Source: Lathyrus oleraceus (taxonomy: Eukaryota; Streptophyta; Magnoliopsida; Fabales; Fabaceae). Taken from it: a DNA stretch of 64,000 nucleotides. Location of the stretch: positions 137,779,648-137,843,647 of the forward strand of contig NC_066580.1 of assembly GCF_024323335.1 (NCBI RefSeq), written 5' to 3'. Shown here piece after piece: positions 34,397-45,965 of the stretch; within the stretch, counting starts at the first letter, position 1; each line of letters begins with the position of its first letter. A model generated the notes under the pieces. The model saw nothing but the letters and a program-made list of their open reading frames with translations, made no database searches and had not been told where the DNA came from. A program made the position numbers and the translations under genes.

Positions 34397-36404
34397 TGTC
34401 ATACCCCAAAATTTGCCCATTAATCTTGCAAAACATTTCTCGAAGTACTCCGACTTATTCTGCAAGGCACTGACATTAAAGGAACAAAAGCCCAGCTCAC
34501 AACAGGCCCAATCCAAAAATGGCCCAAACTAGCTCGCTCGCTAGGCGAGCAATTCCTTCGCCTAGCGAACCCCTCGTTATGACACTCGCCCCAGCGAAGC
34601 ACCAGATCCAGTAAAAGCCCAAACTAGCTCGCTCGCTAGGCGAGCAATTCCTTCGCCTAGCGAAGCTTGCGAATATCAGAATTTCTGGGCTTCATTCTGA
34701 GCCCATTAGGTCATCATAATCACTATAAATAGCCAAGCTTCAGCCACGAAAAGAGACAGACGAAGACGGGCGGAAACCTTGGCATAGAAACCCTGGAGAT
34801 CAACTTGAAGGATTCCGAGTAAAGAAACCCTGAAGGCCGCTCATTCGCTCCGAAGCTACCGCCGCCCAACTCCACCCGATACCAAAAGCGATCTGCCATT
34901 TCAGTGTTACAACTCAGCTGCAACAGGTTTTCGCATCACTATTGTTCTATACTTCCAAGTTGTAATCTCTAAATATATAATGCATCATAATCGAATTTTT
35001 GGATATGTAGTTAGATTTTGCATGTGAGTTTAAATATGCCTGCCTATCCCGGATGTTTGACCATATTATTTCTATAATTGAATACCATAAGGCTTGCAGC
35101 ATGCTGAGATTATACTGTTCTGAAATTCAAAACCCGCAGCCGCTCGCTAGCACATCGCTAAGCGAGCCTGTAGCGAATATTCGCTAGGCCTTCGCTAGGC
35201 GAGGCAGAGGCGAACGTGACAGTCGCTAATATTTTGGTCGTTATGTCCTAGGCTTATCTGATCTATTCTATGTTAATTCTGCGTTGTTTGCCTGACATGC
35301 ATACTGCTGTGTTCGTTTGCGGTGTAATCCTCGATTGCACCTTGATTTGGTATTTTAACCCGTTTGCTGAATGTTGTAAAGGTTCACACACCCCAGGAAA
35401 AGATTGTTGTGTAGGTCTTCCACTTTATTTGTGGGATGCCCTTGTGAAGATCTACTCTAAATTGCTTAATTAATTTTAATGTAGTAATTTTAATGTATTA
35501 TTTTTAATGTATTGGTTTTAATATGGACCTAATTACCTACTCAATTACGGTTACCTAATTAATTGCAAAAACTTTGCCTTTAAATAAATGATATCGGACC
35601 TCTCTTTTGTTACCCCACGATTGCGGTATTACGGTCATGTCCCGCGAATGTGGGGGATGCTCTTAGCAAAGACCCCTCGGTTTAAATCATCATAGTCCCT
35701 CGAATGTTGCCTTCGTCCCTCGATGACCCTTCGATGCAGCCTACGGTTAAATGATGATAGTCCCTTCGATGCTAAGGTATCCTCACAACTGTTGCCTTCA
35801 ATGACCAATCGATGACCCTACGATGACCCTAACATCCAAAGGATAAAACTACTTACTTCTCAATAGTAAGGACAGTTTTACCCTCATAAGGATAGGAAAT
35901 GCCCGGAAAGACCTCGGATAGGTATAACTCTCAATTGCTCATTCATAACTTAAAATACTTTTCACACCTCACACATTTCCAAACATCTTCTTTCAGAAAA
36001 TCACCACTTGGCATACATTCGCACTAGAATCATTGCCGAGTTATATTTTTCTAAACTATTTTCAAAACTAAACGAGATAACCACTTTGTATACATTCATC
36101 CAAGAATCATTACAAAGTTAAATTCTCCTTTTCAAAACATTTTCTAAACATTTCTCAACCACTTTTTTTTCAAACAAGAAAAACATAAATGATTGAGCAA
36201 TTAAGAGCCCATGGATAACCATGGATACAAAGGGTGCTAATACCTTCCCTTTGTATAATGTACCTCCCGAACCTAAGAATCTAGATTAAGGTCTTTCCTG
36301 TTCTTTTCCACCTTTCCTTATTGGATAAAAGAAAAGTCGGTGGCGACTCTTGCTAACCGCGACATTGCGATTAAAACACATTAAAGTCAGTTCACCGTAT
36401 GACA
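34397..36404 (+). repeat. 3' LTR of Ogre copy 2
   Basis: 2008 bp, the same length as the 5' LTR. About nine substitutions were counted by eye. It is followed by GGGAT (36405-36409), the right target duplication. Confidence 0.95.
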
Positions 36405-38340
36405 GGGATGAAGGAGAATCAAACCACCAAACCTTAGGGTTTTTATTCTCCATTATACAAGCTACATCGTGGTATCAAAAATTCAGCAAACAAGCAAGGA
36501 TGAAGATTTACCGACCTGCAAGAATGGAGCTTTGTTCTTGGAATTTGGTGTTGGAGATGAAGAAGATGAAGTGAAAATCAGAGATATACTACTTGGAATC
36601 TTTAATCTTTTACTTCTACTATGAACTCCTCCTCTTCAAGAATCAACTCTGAAAGTTCTGAATTGAATTGTTGTTGTCGTTGATGTTGATTATATGAATG
36701 TAGGAATAATGTTGAAGGTAAGAGGTTTAGCTGAATTGATAACAAACTTTAATATGAAGCTTGTTCCAATGGTGGTTTGAGCTTTGGTGTAGGGAGAGGA
36801 ATTAAAGAAGATGAAGTAAGAGGAGAAAAGTTGAATTTGCAATGAGTAATTTGAGAGAATGATCTAGTTCTAAGCCTTTTTTTTTCATGTAATGAGAGTG
36901 GTGTGTTTATATATGTTATAAGTTTGGATCAAATGGAGGTTCAAAGTTAGTTTTGCGAGGCTTAGAATTGGTTAAATGAGGCTCGGAGTTAGTTAAAGTG
37001 GTTTGAAGTTAGCTTGGGACTCTTATGAGTAATTCACAAATGTTGAGAAGTTTGGTGAATTGAAGTGTTATGAGCTTGGTTCAATGTATGAATGATATGG
37101 TTGGTTGCTACATAATTATGTAAAGGTTGCAATGTGTATTGATGCAAGCATTGGAACTGGTTTGGAGTGCAAATGAAACTGCATTACTGCTGAAAATGCA
37201 GTATTTTGGCCCACTGTCTCGGGGGAAATCAATTTCCCAAACATGGTAATCAATTTCCATCACCCGTAAATGTATTTTTTGGCTACTAGAGCAGGGGAAA
37301 TCGATTTCCCAAACATGGTAATCGATTTCCATCACCCATGATTGTATTTTTTGGCTACTGGAGCAGGGGAAACCGATTTCCCAAACATGGCAATCGATTT
37401 CCTTCACCCATCAATGTTTTTTTTTCTTTGTTTTGATGCATGGGGTCATGTATGAAGCATAATGGATTGACCTTTTTTTCTTGTTCAATATGAAATCAAC
37501 TCAAAACAAAAGCTTTCACTGCACTTTTGAACATGTTTAAGTGAATGAATGAAATAGAATTAATGGATCATGGAATGACTTGATCAAATGGATAATGAAT
37601 TTGCATAAATGGGATTATAAATTAAAGCATGAATGAATCTTGACATTTTAATGAAACCATGAAAGTAATGGATGAAGTGGGAATGAAATAAGACTCGGAT
37701 TAAATGGATCATGAGGCCATGAGGTCAATGAAACATGAATGCAAACATGCCTTGAATCAATCATATAACACCATGAATTAGGGTTTACTAGTTCAAAGTT
37801 CAAAGTTGTGTATCAAATCAAGAACCTCAAGCCAGGTGAGAAGTCAACTCAAGTGGCGCATCAATGCCATGAACCACAACCAGAGTTTCCACTACCTCAA
37901 TGCAAACCATAGGGTTGACAAACCTCAAAGTCAAGGACTAGGGTTTTTGATGAACCGTAGATCCAAAAGCCAAACCAACAAAGCACCTGAATACCACCTA
38001 TCCCTGATTAGGGTTTCAAACAAAGCCCAAAGCTTTACAGGCAACACCTCAAACCATGGACCCACAATCAAGGTTCAGAAGTCAGGTTAATTACACATAA
38101 GGTCAAACACAAGATCCTATAGGAGAAAAATCAAGAATTAGGGTTTTAGCCCATAAGGTGTGCAATACCACAATCTTCAAGCAAAACCGTTGTTTTTACC
38201 AACCATAAACCTTGAATCTATGATGCCTGTTAGCAAGTGTTAATCATGAATGAATGATGCACATGAATGAAATATGAATGAGTCTCGAGCCATAAGTCAG
38301 ATGAGAAGCGAAAAGGGAGGGCAAATTTTAGGGTACAACA
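36405..38340 (-). repeat. Split LTR, proximal part, of the pol-less Tat element
   Basis: Non-coding. It contains three tandem units of about 75 bp (37206-37415), each with GGGGAAATCGATTTCCC and CAAACATGGTAATCGATTTCC, palindromic around ATCGAT. It ends at 38340 with GGGTACAACA, the complement of the LTR start. The long fragmentary open frames here are chance frames in repeats. Confidence 0.7.
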
Positions 38341-40382
38341 ACTGCCCCTATTTAATCTTCTGGAACTTAAATATAAGGATTGCGAAAGCTTTTCAGGTAT
38401 TCAAGGTAAAAAAGGATTAAATACTAACGTATCTAAAAAAATTAGTTGGAAATGAATGTAATATGATGAGAGCCAATCTAAGGTTAGGATTTGGGTTAGT
38501 CAATAAAACTGGATTTTTGGCTTTTCTCGTTTGCACGGTTTCATGTTATGCTTTATGAATGATATGCATGAGTGAAACGACGTGGTTTATGCATGATGAT
38601 GATTTATGCCATGGTTAATCCAGATGCTCATATAGATGGAGGTGGGAATCTTAGGCTAGGATAATGGTCATCCAGACGTGATTCTCTAACACCTACTTCA
38701 AGCTAAAAAGTTGTTGTCATACCTTTAGATTATATCTGAAACATGGAGAGAGCTTGTATCTGCGTAACCTGCCTCTGCCCCAATGTACTAGGTATCTGCA
38801 TCAACTGCCCCAGTTACAAATTATGGAGTCGTCTCATCATCTGAAGATCTCAAATTGGCTTACCCCAGCGTCTTGAAATTGTATTCTCTTGATTAGCCAC
38901 CTTGGGAGTGATTGACTTCTCGTGCTCTTGGGGTGACCTACCCCAATATGAGCTTTGAAATGAATTTGGCCCCTATCTGGCGTATTTTAGAGAGATTTGT
39001 AGAATCTCGACGTGGTTGCCCCATGTTGACTGACTCTTGAAGAGATCCAAGCTACGAGATATCAGAAAATTGTTTAATTTTCCCATTATGTAAGTATCCT
39101 TGACGTCAAAGGACTGTTCGCATGTAAAATGCTCGTTTTTAAAAATGACAATTGTAATGTCATGCTCATGCAAGTTTTGAAACTCAAGTGTGTTCAATAA
39201 GATTATGGCATATAGTGAATAAATCATTGATTATAATGTCATATCAGTATCAATACAGACGAAAAACAAATCTTTAGGAGTCAACTTAACACGATATTAC
39301 GATAGTATGCTTTCGAGATAGACCCTGCTTCAATTAGGTCTTTTGAGGGTTGTAACGTGGCCTAATTCACGGTTTCAAAAAGAAAGGATATAAGGCTCAA
39401 AACCTTTTCTAACCCACCCATTCTCTTTGATGTTCTCCATTCCTACGTCCAGTTAGCTTAAAACAAGCATTCATCTTTCAGAAAAGGATTTTGAATATTA
39501 GCCATGATGGTTATGGAACCCACTGAGAGTTGGGAGCAATAGTTACTCACCTTTTGCTTTTGTTTGCAGTCACAAAGATTTGCTTTTACTGAGGATTTTG
39601 ATACCAATCCTCCGATTCTTTTGTTTTGTTTACCCCCATTTTTGCCTGGGCTGATCCTTTGGGTTTGCAGCCCACCGAGATGCCCCAATTTTTGCCTAAT
39701 TCAATCTTGTTTTCAAGCTTTTAACCTAATGGGCTTTTCATTTTCTTTTGATTTTTTTATTTCTCATTTTTTTTTGTATTAGAGCAAATCCTGTGACATC
39801 CGCTTTCTTGATTTGTTGCAAGATTCATGACTATCTCACTCCTTTTGTTGGTAGAGGATAACTATTCTGAATTGGTGATTTCATCCTCTTGAGAGGGATA
39901 TGATATGATTGATCACTTGTCGATATATTCTCCTTTTGAATTTTGAATGCAAGGTCAAACTAACTAAAGACTACCCTGTCCCTGGTTAAACATGAGGGTT
40001 TTATGTATAAAGAAAGAATCTCCTACTTCAAGGCCTAAAGGGGTTGACTAGGGATTAACTTCCTTACATCTCTGGTGTTTAGGGATTTGAACAATGCCTT
40101 ACATCATCATCACAATTTTATTCAAAAGCATACATACAATGATCTTGCGCATTTTATTTGCATCATTCTCTTTTGATTTTATTTGACAAATAGTTTAATA
40201 CTAATAAATATAGTATGAGCGAGCACAAATGGATTTAATCAAAATATGCATGTTTATTCCACTATAATCATTATTTAGAAACAAGCAAGTTCACAATTGA
40301 ACAATACATTGACATACAAGAAAATATTACAAATGAAAAGATTGAAAAACAACATGATTGTTGGCGTGAAACACAACAACTT
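38341..40382 (-). other. 3' non-coding interior of the pol-less Tat element
   Basis: Starts with the polypurine AGGGGCAGT on the minus strand. The rest resembles the long 3' non-coding region of Ogre-type elements, with several CCCCAG-type short repeats near 38770-38960. No domain of protease, RT or integrase is visible in any frame. Confidence 0.55.
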
Positions 40383-40868
40383 CTGATTAATGAGCTCTTG
40401 AACTCTAGCCTTGAGAACATGACAGGTTTTTGTAGAGTGCCATACATATCCAGCATAGTATCCACATGTAGCATGCGGGTCATGCTTACGACTATAGGGA
40501 AACCTAGCAGGCTCGATCTGTTTAGGCACAATTGCCCTAGCATTAACTAGTATAGGTAGAAGATGTGCATAACTCGTAGGAATTAGATCCTTACGAGGAT
40601 GTCTCCCTTCCCGATCGTTATTCTTCTGGCTAATTTGCTTTTGCTTCAGTTTCTGGTTGCTTCGAGCAGGCCTCTGAGGTGGTAGTAAACATTGTTCCTG
40701 GGGAGGAAGTGGCATAACGCCTGCAACCACCTTCGGTGTGTTACCCTTGTTCAAACAATCTTCAGTTTGCTCCCCAATAACAACCTAATTTGTGCAGTCC
40801 GTTGTTAGGATATCCAAGAATAACCCCAAGACCATGTCATCTATGTCATTGCTCTTACCCTTTTCCAT
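40383..40868 (-). pseudogene. gag: Deleted Tat-type gag (start and C-terminus only)
   Basis: A minus-strand ATG at 40868 (MEKGKSNDIDDMV) opens a frame with a TAG near 40785. The same frame then reads a C-terminal gag segment: PTSYAHLLPILVNARAIVPK, followed by a degenerate knuckle with CGYYAGYVWHSTKTCHVLK. Tat/Ogre gags normally have C-x2-H here, so the His is lost. The capsid part of gag is absent. The open frame continues to 40275 through non-homologous sequence. Confidence 0.65.
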
Positions 40869-41753
40869 GATTCTTTAATGATCGATGTTGGCGAGTCGTT
40901 GTCTTTCTGATAGAGGAATGGATAAGGTGAGTTTTCTGGTTAACACGCATGAAATACAAATGAATGAATGCACATGTTAGGGATGAAATGCAAGTAGTTA
41001 AGCAACATCCATAGATTCAAAGCCTTGATATTATAACAACCCCACTTCTAAACTCCGGCATTTGTACAACAATGCAATAACATAGGTTAACAACACCAAT
41101 AATCCGGATAATCTGTGTATACTGTCTGATGCAGGATCAAAGGTCCGACGTCCATGAGAATAAAGGTATGTAAAGTCTATGGTTTCCTGCAAAAAAAAAC
41201 CATATCCCCCTCACATGTATGTATTATCCTCAAAGGGTGATCCTAAAAGGTTCCTAAAGTCAATGACCCATGTTGAGATACCATTGCCTTAGACGAATGA
41301 CTCGTAGGACAATGATGCTCCCAAAAGGATCTACTATAGGTGTGATGTCTCGTGTCAACCATGATTGAAGAATAACTCCACGAAGGTCAAACACGACTCT
41401 AGTCGCATTACTATCCTGTGTATGTACTCAAGCTCGGGTATAGAGCTTGTCTCTCATGTAATATATCCCAACCCAACAATGAGTATAACAAATAATATCC
41501 ATAATAAACAATATTTAAAGTGATAAAGAATACGATAAATAAAGCGAGCAAAACAATAAAGGTAGACACCCAAGCAAACAAAGAAGCAATCAAAACTAGG
41601 CTCGACTCCTTTTAGCGACTAGGAAATGGTCCAAGAAGCACATTCCCCAACAGAGTTGCCAGCTGAATCTGGGGATGCTCAAGAAGAGATCCCTAACTAC
41701 AAACAAACTCCATAGTAGAGTCGCCAGCTGAAGCTAGCGGAAATATACCAGAA
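40869..41753 (-). other. Leader and primer-site region of the pol-less Tat element
   Basis: Non-coding leader sharing segments with 7820-8280 (on the opposite strand), such as GGGTTGGGATAT and TTTAGGATCACCC. Primer-site-like sequence (minus TGGCAACTCTGTTGGGGA) lies at about 41648-41665. A second GAGTCGCCAGCTGAAGC at about 41718-41734 looks like a partial duplicate. Confidence 0.5.
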
Positions 41754-41790
41754 TGTATCGCACGCTCGAACATACAACAAAGTCGCCATC

Positions 41791-42840
41791 GCTGAAGTTG
41801 AAGCTGAAGATGTCTCTGGATGCCATTTATCTACAAATGAGGATACCAGATCTATGTCTATCTTTATTAAACTGGTTCTCTATAGTGAAGATAAACCATA
41901 CCAAGTCGTACTCTCCATCTTTAGTGGAAGACAATTAGGAACCATTCCTATAAGCATGATCCCATGTCTAACAACCTTCAGTTTTTTTCTTCGAACCTTC
42001 CTCTAGAAAACAATTAAATATACATATTATAAAACACAAAATTAAAAATTAAATATTATTCAAAATAAAGTAATTGTCATTTACTTACCTCACCGAACCA
42101 TAAATGACGAGCAACATGATACTCATAAGAGACATATCGTACGACCCCCTGAAAATCCAACTCACCGTGGTGCGGATGCAGATGCATCAATATGCTCATC
42201 CTTACCTACCAGCGACAATCAAGTGCTCCATTCTAAACCATACTCCGGAATCCGACCGTCATTGTCTCGTGTTCACATCACTTCCAAAATAACAAAAAAC
42301 ACATTTAGAAAAAAAAAATTCAAATCATGACACTTGTTGCAAGATTTTCGGAGTGTTAAATTTATAAGCTATTGAAACATTTCGTAAAAGAGTTTCGATG
42401 AGGATTTCCACAAATTTGAAATACTTTGCAAAATAGTTCAGGTGGAGCACAAGTATCGAAATTCCATTCCTAAATGTTTATATGATATAATAAAAATAGA
42501 ATAATTTATTGATTTTGTTCCGATTTAAAAGTATACTATTGTTGGATAAAAGTGAGGAAAAGTGACATTTTTTAACACTTTAATTGAAATACACTGAAAG
42601 TGTAAAAAATTTTTATACTGTAAGTTAATTATAACCGTTGGATATTAAGATAAATTTAACTTTTATTTATAAAATCTATAAAATAATACAAATGGATGAT
42701 GATGTAAGTGTAAAACTTTTTAAACTGATAATGCATAATAATTAAACCCTTTTAACAAATAATCTATTGATACGAAGGTATATTGGTTAAAAAAAACTTA
42801 TAATTAGGGGAATAAATGAAGAGGAATGGGTAAAACTTTC
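41791..42840. other. Unassigned, mostly non-repetitive region
   Basis: No recognisable gene. On the minus strand 42089-42300 and 41940-42002 flank an AT-rich 86 bp stretch with a perfect-looking donor (GAG/GTAAGT at 42088) and acceptor (TTTTCTAG at 42003). This could be a decayed exon pair, but I cannot assign a protein. 42300-42840 is AT-rich intergenic sequence. Confidence 0.4.
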
Positions 42841-42852
42841 TTTTATTTTCCT

Positions 42853-42980
42853 TGGGCCTTTTATTACTCTTATTCAGACCCAACGGTATTCTCGATTCAA
42901 CACGGAAGCTGGCTATTAGGGTTTGACCCGATTACTTATTTACTAGCCGTCGGATCACTTATCATCTTCATTATATATAA
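42853..42980 (+). promoter_or_regulatory. Site II + telobox + TATA promoter
   Basis: TGGGCC (site II, 42853-42858), TTAGGGTTT (telobox, 42916-42924) and TATATATAA (42972-42980) occur in the usual order and spacing. Site II and telobox elements together are typical of plant ribosomal-protein and snoRNA gene promoters. The start site should be near 43005-43015, followed by a CT-rich leader (CTTCTCTTCCTCTGTCC). The snoRNA at 43331 lies about 320 bp downstream of that start. Confidence 0.7.
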
Positions 42981-43330
42981 CCCACCATACAGACCTTCTA
43001 CTTCATGCGCCGTTCACATTCACTTCTCTTCCTCTGTCCACTCTCTCTGAAGTTAGCTTATTAATTTTCATTTTGCAATCTTCACTTTGTGCTCGTATAT
43101 TGTTTCCTAGCATCTATTTCGATTTCGATTTGCTATTTGAAATTGGCTTCACTATCTGGTCGATGTGGATTGTTTCAATTCCCTTTAGACTCGTTCCCTT
43201 GAAGCAATAGTTATATGTGTTGTTTTTTCATTTCACTTCCACAATCCTTTTTTTTGGTTGCGGGAGAATGCGAGAACAACTAAATTTTGAATTATAAATT
43301 AGATCTTTTCATTGATGAGTATGGAGAATG

Positions 43331-43426
43331 ACTAGTTTTAACTGTGATGAGTTCTTAACAGACCTGTAATGATTTGCGGGAATGATCGCAGATTTATTGA
43401 ACATCTAAGGGGCTGAGTTAACTAGT
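43331..43426 (+). ncRNA. Box C/D snoRNA, 18S rRNA 2'-O-methylation guide
   Basis: C box GTGATGA at 43344-43350 and D box CTGA at 43413-43416 are brought together by a terminal stem. ACTAG and TTAAC on the 5' side (43331-43342, with a two-base bulge) pair with GTTAACTAGT at 43417-43426. The 13 bases 43399-43411 are perfectly complementary to the conserved 18S rRNA segment CCCTTAGATGTTC. By the D+5 rule, A43408 pairs with the U that follows CCC, predicting 2'-O-methylation of that uridine. The internal C'/D' pair is weak (possible C' GTAATGA near 43367). The gene lies downstream of a site II/telobox promoter, either in an intron of, or directly within, a non-coding precursor. I recall the 18S segment from knowledge; no alignment was run. 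Confidence 0.87.
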
Positions 43427-43871
43427 TCTTCACCCAATTTTCTCTTTGATTCTTGTTTTTATAAGTTTTCAATTTTTAATTATCGAAACTCTGTGGCTTC
43501 AGATCTGGATTTTATTGTTGCTTTCACTTTTCAAATGTGTTTGTAGTGTTTAATTGAAGCCTATAATTGTGTTCCCCTCGCTATCCACTACTACAATTTC
43601 GATGTTGTATTTGGACGTCGGGGAACTAAATTTCTCAATAATATTTAAATCTTAATTGACTTTTACAGATCTAGTTTCTTTGTAAACGTTTTGTTAACTG
43701 TGGTCGATAAGGATGAAGCAAAATATATAATCCAACACTTGATCTGATTTTGTGATGCTAAATGTATCTATATGCTTCTGAATCTATACGTTTGTTATGT
43801 AATGTATATTTCTCTGTTTATTTAGGGTATTTTGACAGTATTATATTGCCCATTTGTTTTTGCATTTTATG

Positions 43872-43960
43872 TATCATGTGATGAGTTTGGAATAAATCTT
43901 AGGACACCTTCCTACACAACTTAGGTTGTGGATGAGATGAATTATCCTTACTGATGATGA
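43872..43960 (+). ncRNA. Candidate second box C/D snoRNA
   Basis: C box GTGATGA at 43878-43884, D box CTGA at 43951-43954, and a short terminal stem (ATCA 43873-43876 with TGAT 43955-43958). A C'-like GAGATGA lies near 43934. The box spacing is normal for the class and it lies in the same putative precursor as the first snoRNA. I could not match the guide region upstream of D to an rRNA site, so this remains a candidate. Confidence 0.35.
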
Positions 43961-45589
43961 AGTAAATTAATATGATTTTTACATTACTCAATATAGATTT
44001 AATCATTTTTTTTGGTAATAATATGAACCATACGGAATTGTTAAAAGGATTTCTTTGTAATTCCTATTAGCTGCTGGCCTTCATAATCCCAGATAAGATT
44101 GAATATTTTTTCAAGTTCTTACACTGATTCATGGGAGGCCTAAATTAATGGTTGGAAGTTTCGCTGATAAATGCCTTTAATTTAAATTTACATCAAGGTG
44201 TTTACTAGTAACTATGCCACACATTTGGTTTTACATATTTGAATATTCTTGTTTCTTTGTTTTTTTGAGATGTCAGTTATATTCTGTTTTTGTTGCAAAA
44301 TTTTCTAAACCAGTTTAGTGTTTTATGTCAATGTTGTTTAGCATCCACTGACCAATACATTTTTTATTTCAAACACATGTCATGATGACATATAAATTAT
44401 GCACTCGTTCGATTAAGAAAGACCAGAAAAAAATTCCGTGGTTGTCTTTGGCATTCCTTCACACCCTCGTTCTAAAAGGCTCTGATTTACCTCTTGGCAT
44501 TCTTCAAACCCATGTTGCTGCTAGCTTGTTATATTTTCAGTGCAATCCCGAACTTTATTTTTTCGTTGAATATTATTATTGTCCACTTAATTTCTCTCTG
44601 TGAAACTTTCGTTGGAGATGATCCAAATCCAGGTACACATATATTGCAGAAGTCTTTTCGTACATTGAACTCAATTCAAAAACACAATTAGAACCGACAG
44701 TGTTTTGATGACAAGTTTTCTTGGCTTCAATTTTGCTTAGGATGTAGTCACAATTCCTACATGTTCGACTTGGTAAAGATGTAGTCACAAGTCATAGACA
44801 ATTCACTTTGGCAACAGTGACTTCAAGCCAGTGAAGGCGAATATCATGTTCGACACTACATAGAATAGAATGTATTGTTCATTTAAGTTATAGTGAGGGG
44901 ACTAATTAAGACAATGGGTGAATTTTAGGAACCATTAGGTACATATAACATGGGGGTTAATATCCCAGTATATATGTTTCCATAGTTTTAATAGTTGTAC
45001 AGTTGGATAGTGCATACAATTGATGGAAAAGGTTAATGAGATTTTTCCCACCAAATGAAATGATTCCAGAGGTAACAAGAGAATACCCATACTAATGAAC
45101 ATAGAGGAAGATCCACGACAGTTGAAACTGATAAAATCTATGTGACACAGATGAATAAGATTATAGGGATGACCAGTTGGACAAAGTCTCTATTTATCAC
45201 GGATCTATAAGTTAATAGTGGTGAACTGTTGGACAAAATCTCTGTAGATCAGGACATGGTCGTCATTATAGGGATGTGACCTGCCTCAATCCTATAACTA
45301 TACTAGTATTTATAAAGAGGGATTTAGGATAATGATTATGTCTAAAACTTAGAAATGTAAATTTTGATTCCAGTTAATAATGAGAAATTCATTTGTTGAA
45401 AAATAATATATTTTGACGTTAATTTCTACTTTCGGAAGTGTATTACCGTCTCTTAAACTAGAGTTAAATGCTAGGACATTTCTCATTCCTATATTTCCAA
45501 CATTCGGATCTTGTTACACAACCTAAACTTTGAGAGCCTTAGCTCTCTCTGTCTTGCCCTTACCAATACATATATTTTCAGCATTCGGA
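43961..45589. other. Downstream part of the snoRNA unit and intergenic DNA
   Basis: No domain-bearing frame. Open frames of about 65-73 codons near 44382-44690 overlap in different frames and have no recognisable similarity. They could be non-coding exon sequence of the snoRNA precursor. From about 44650 on, the sequence is AT-rich without identifiable structure. Confidence 0.4.
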
Positions 45590-45965
45590 TTTGAACTTTA
45601 CTAATTCTCAATTACTAGTCAAATTAGCATGTTTTGGATTTAAATATATTTAACCAAGTCTCTAGAAGTTAATTGATCCTAGATATGTATGTTTTGGTTG
45701 AGCTTTGATGGATTGCAAGTCACATTTTTCCTAGTTCATGATCAAATTTGTTTTGCATGAATTAATTTCAGATGTATTTGGATCCAAAAGCATTCTCTAT
45801 AATTAGAGGAAGGGAATGCATTCATTTTCAAGTTTTTGAGAGTCAAGAAATCTTTGTTTCAATTTGGATTTTTTAAGAAAAACTCACTATCATTAACTTG
45901 ATTGAACCCAATTTCTTGATTTCATTAGCATCTTCAACTTCCTCTGAAGCTTTTGCAACAATTCG
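45590..45965 (+). repeat. LTR fragment of the Tat-type family seen at 58243-62972
   Basis: Collinear with 59455-59850 of the full-length LTR, sharing CTAATTCTCAATTAC, GAAGTTAATTGA and CCTCTGAAGCTTTTGCAACAA, with roughly 15-20% divergence by eye. The TATA box of the intact LTR (CTATAAATAG) is CTATAATTAG here. It is cut at about 45965 by SIRE-type LTR sequence. Confidence 0.75.

Larger units (their letters stand above)
11765..36404 (+). mobile_element. Complete Ogre (Ty3/gypsy Tat) copy 2, carrying a nested Maximus
   Basis: Complete element: LTRs at 11765-13772 and 34397-36404 (2008 bp each), target duplication GGGAT at 11760-11764 and 36405-36409, tRNA-Arg-type primer site, leader, gag-protease, intron, pol, 3' tandem repeats, polypurine tract. 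Without the nested Maximus and its target duplication it is about 14.36 kb. I count about nine differences between the LTRs (roughly 0.45%), so insertion was recent. Two departures from an intact Ogre are a missing ORF1 and one stop codon in gag. Confidence 0.95.
8302..41790 (-). mobile_element. Pol-less Tat/Ogre-related element (host of the nested stack)
   Basis: Minus-strand element with Ogre 2 inserted in its 3' LTR. The LTR reads from 38340 to 36405, then resumes at 11764 and runs to about 8302 (near 5.4 kb once Ogre 2 is removed). On the minus strand it begins TGTTGTACCCTAAAATTTGCC, directly after a polypurine AGGGGCAGT (38341-38349), just as Ogre 2 has AGGGGCAGC before TGTCATACCCC. The interior (38341-41753) is only 3.4 kb and keeps a gag remnant but no protease, RT or integrase. 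A primer-site-like segment (minus TGGCAACTCTGTTGGGGA) ends near 41670. Only about 37 bp of the 5' LTR remain (41754-41790), matching 8302-8338. Confidence 0.7.

Noticed and set aside
37108..37407. 99-codon frame with a repeated MEIDYHVWEIDFP-type segment
   Set aside because: Translation of three tandem DNA units in an LTR, not a protein gene.
42826..43050. Open frame of 74 codons across the site II/telobox/TATA region
   Set aside because: It overlaps promoter elements and the expected start site, and has no recognisable similarity.
44380..44490. Third box C/D snoRNA (ATGATGA ... CTGA)
   Set aside because: No terminal stem and no recognisable guide; box spacing alone is not evidence.
44382..44691. 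Two overlapping open frames of 65-73 codons downstream of the snoRNA
   Set aside because: Different frames over the same bases, no domain, and no credible splice context to make them exons.
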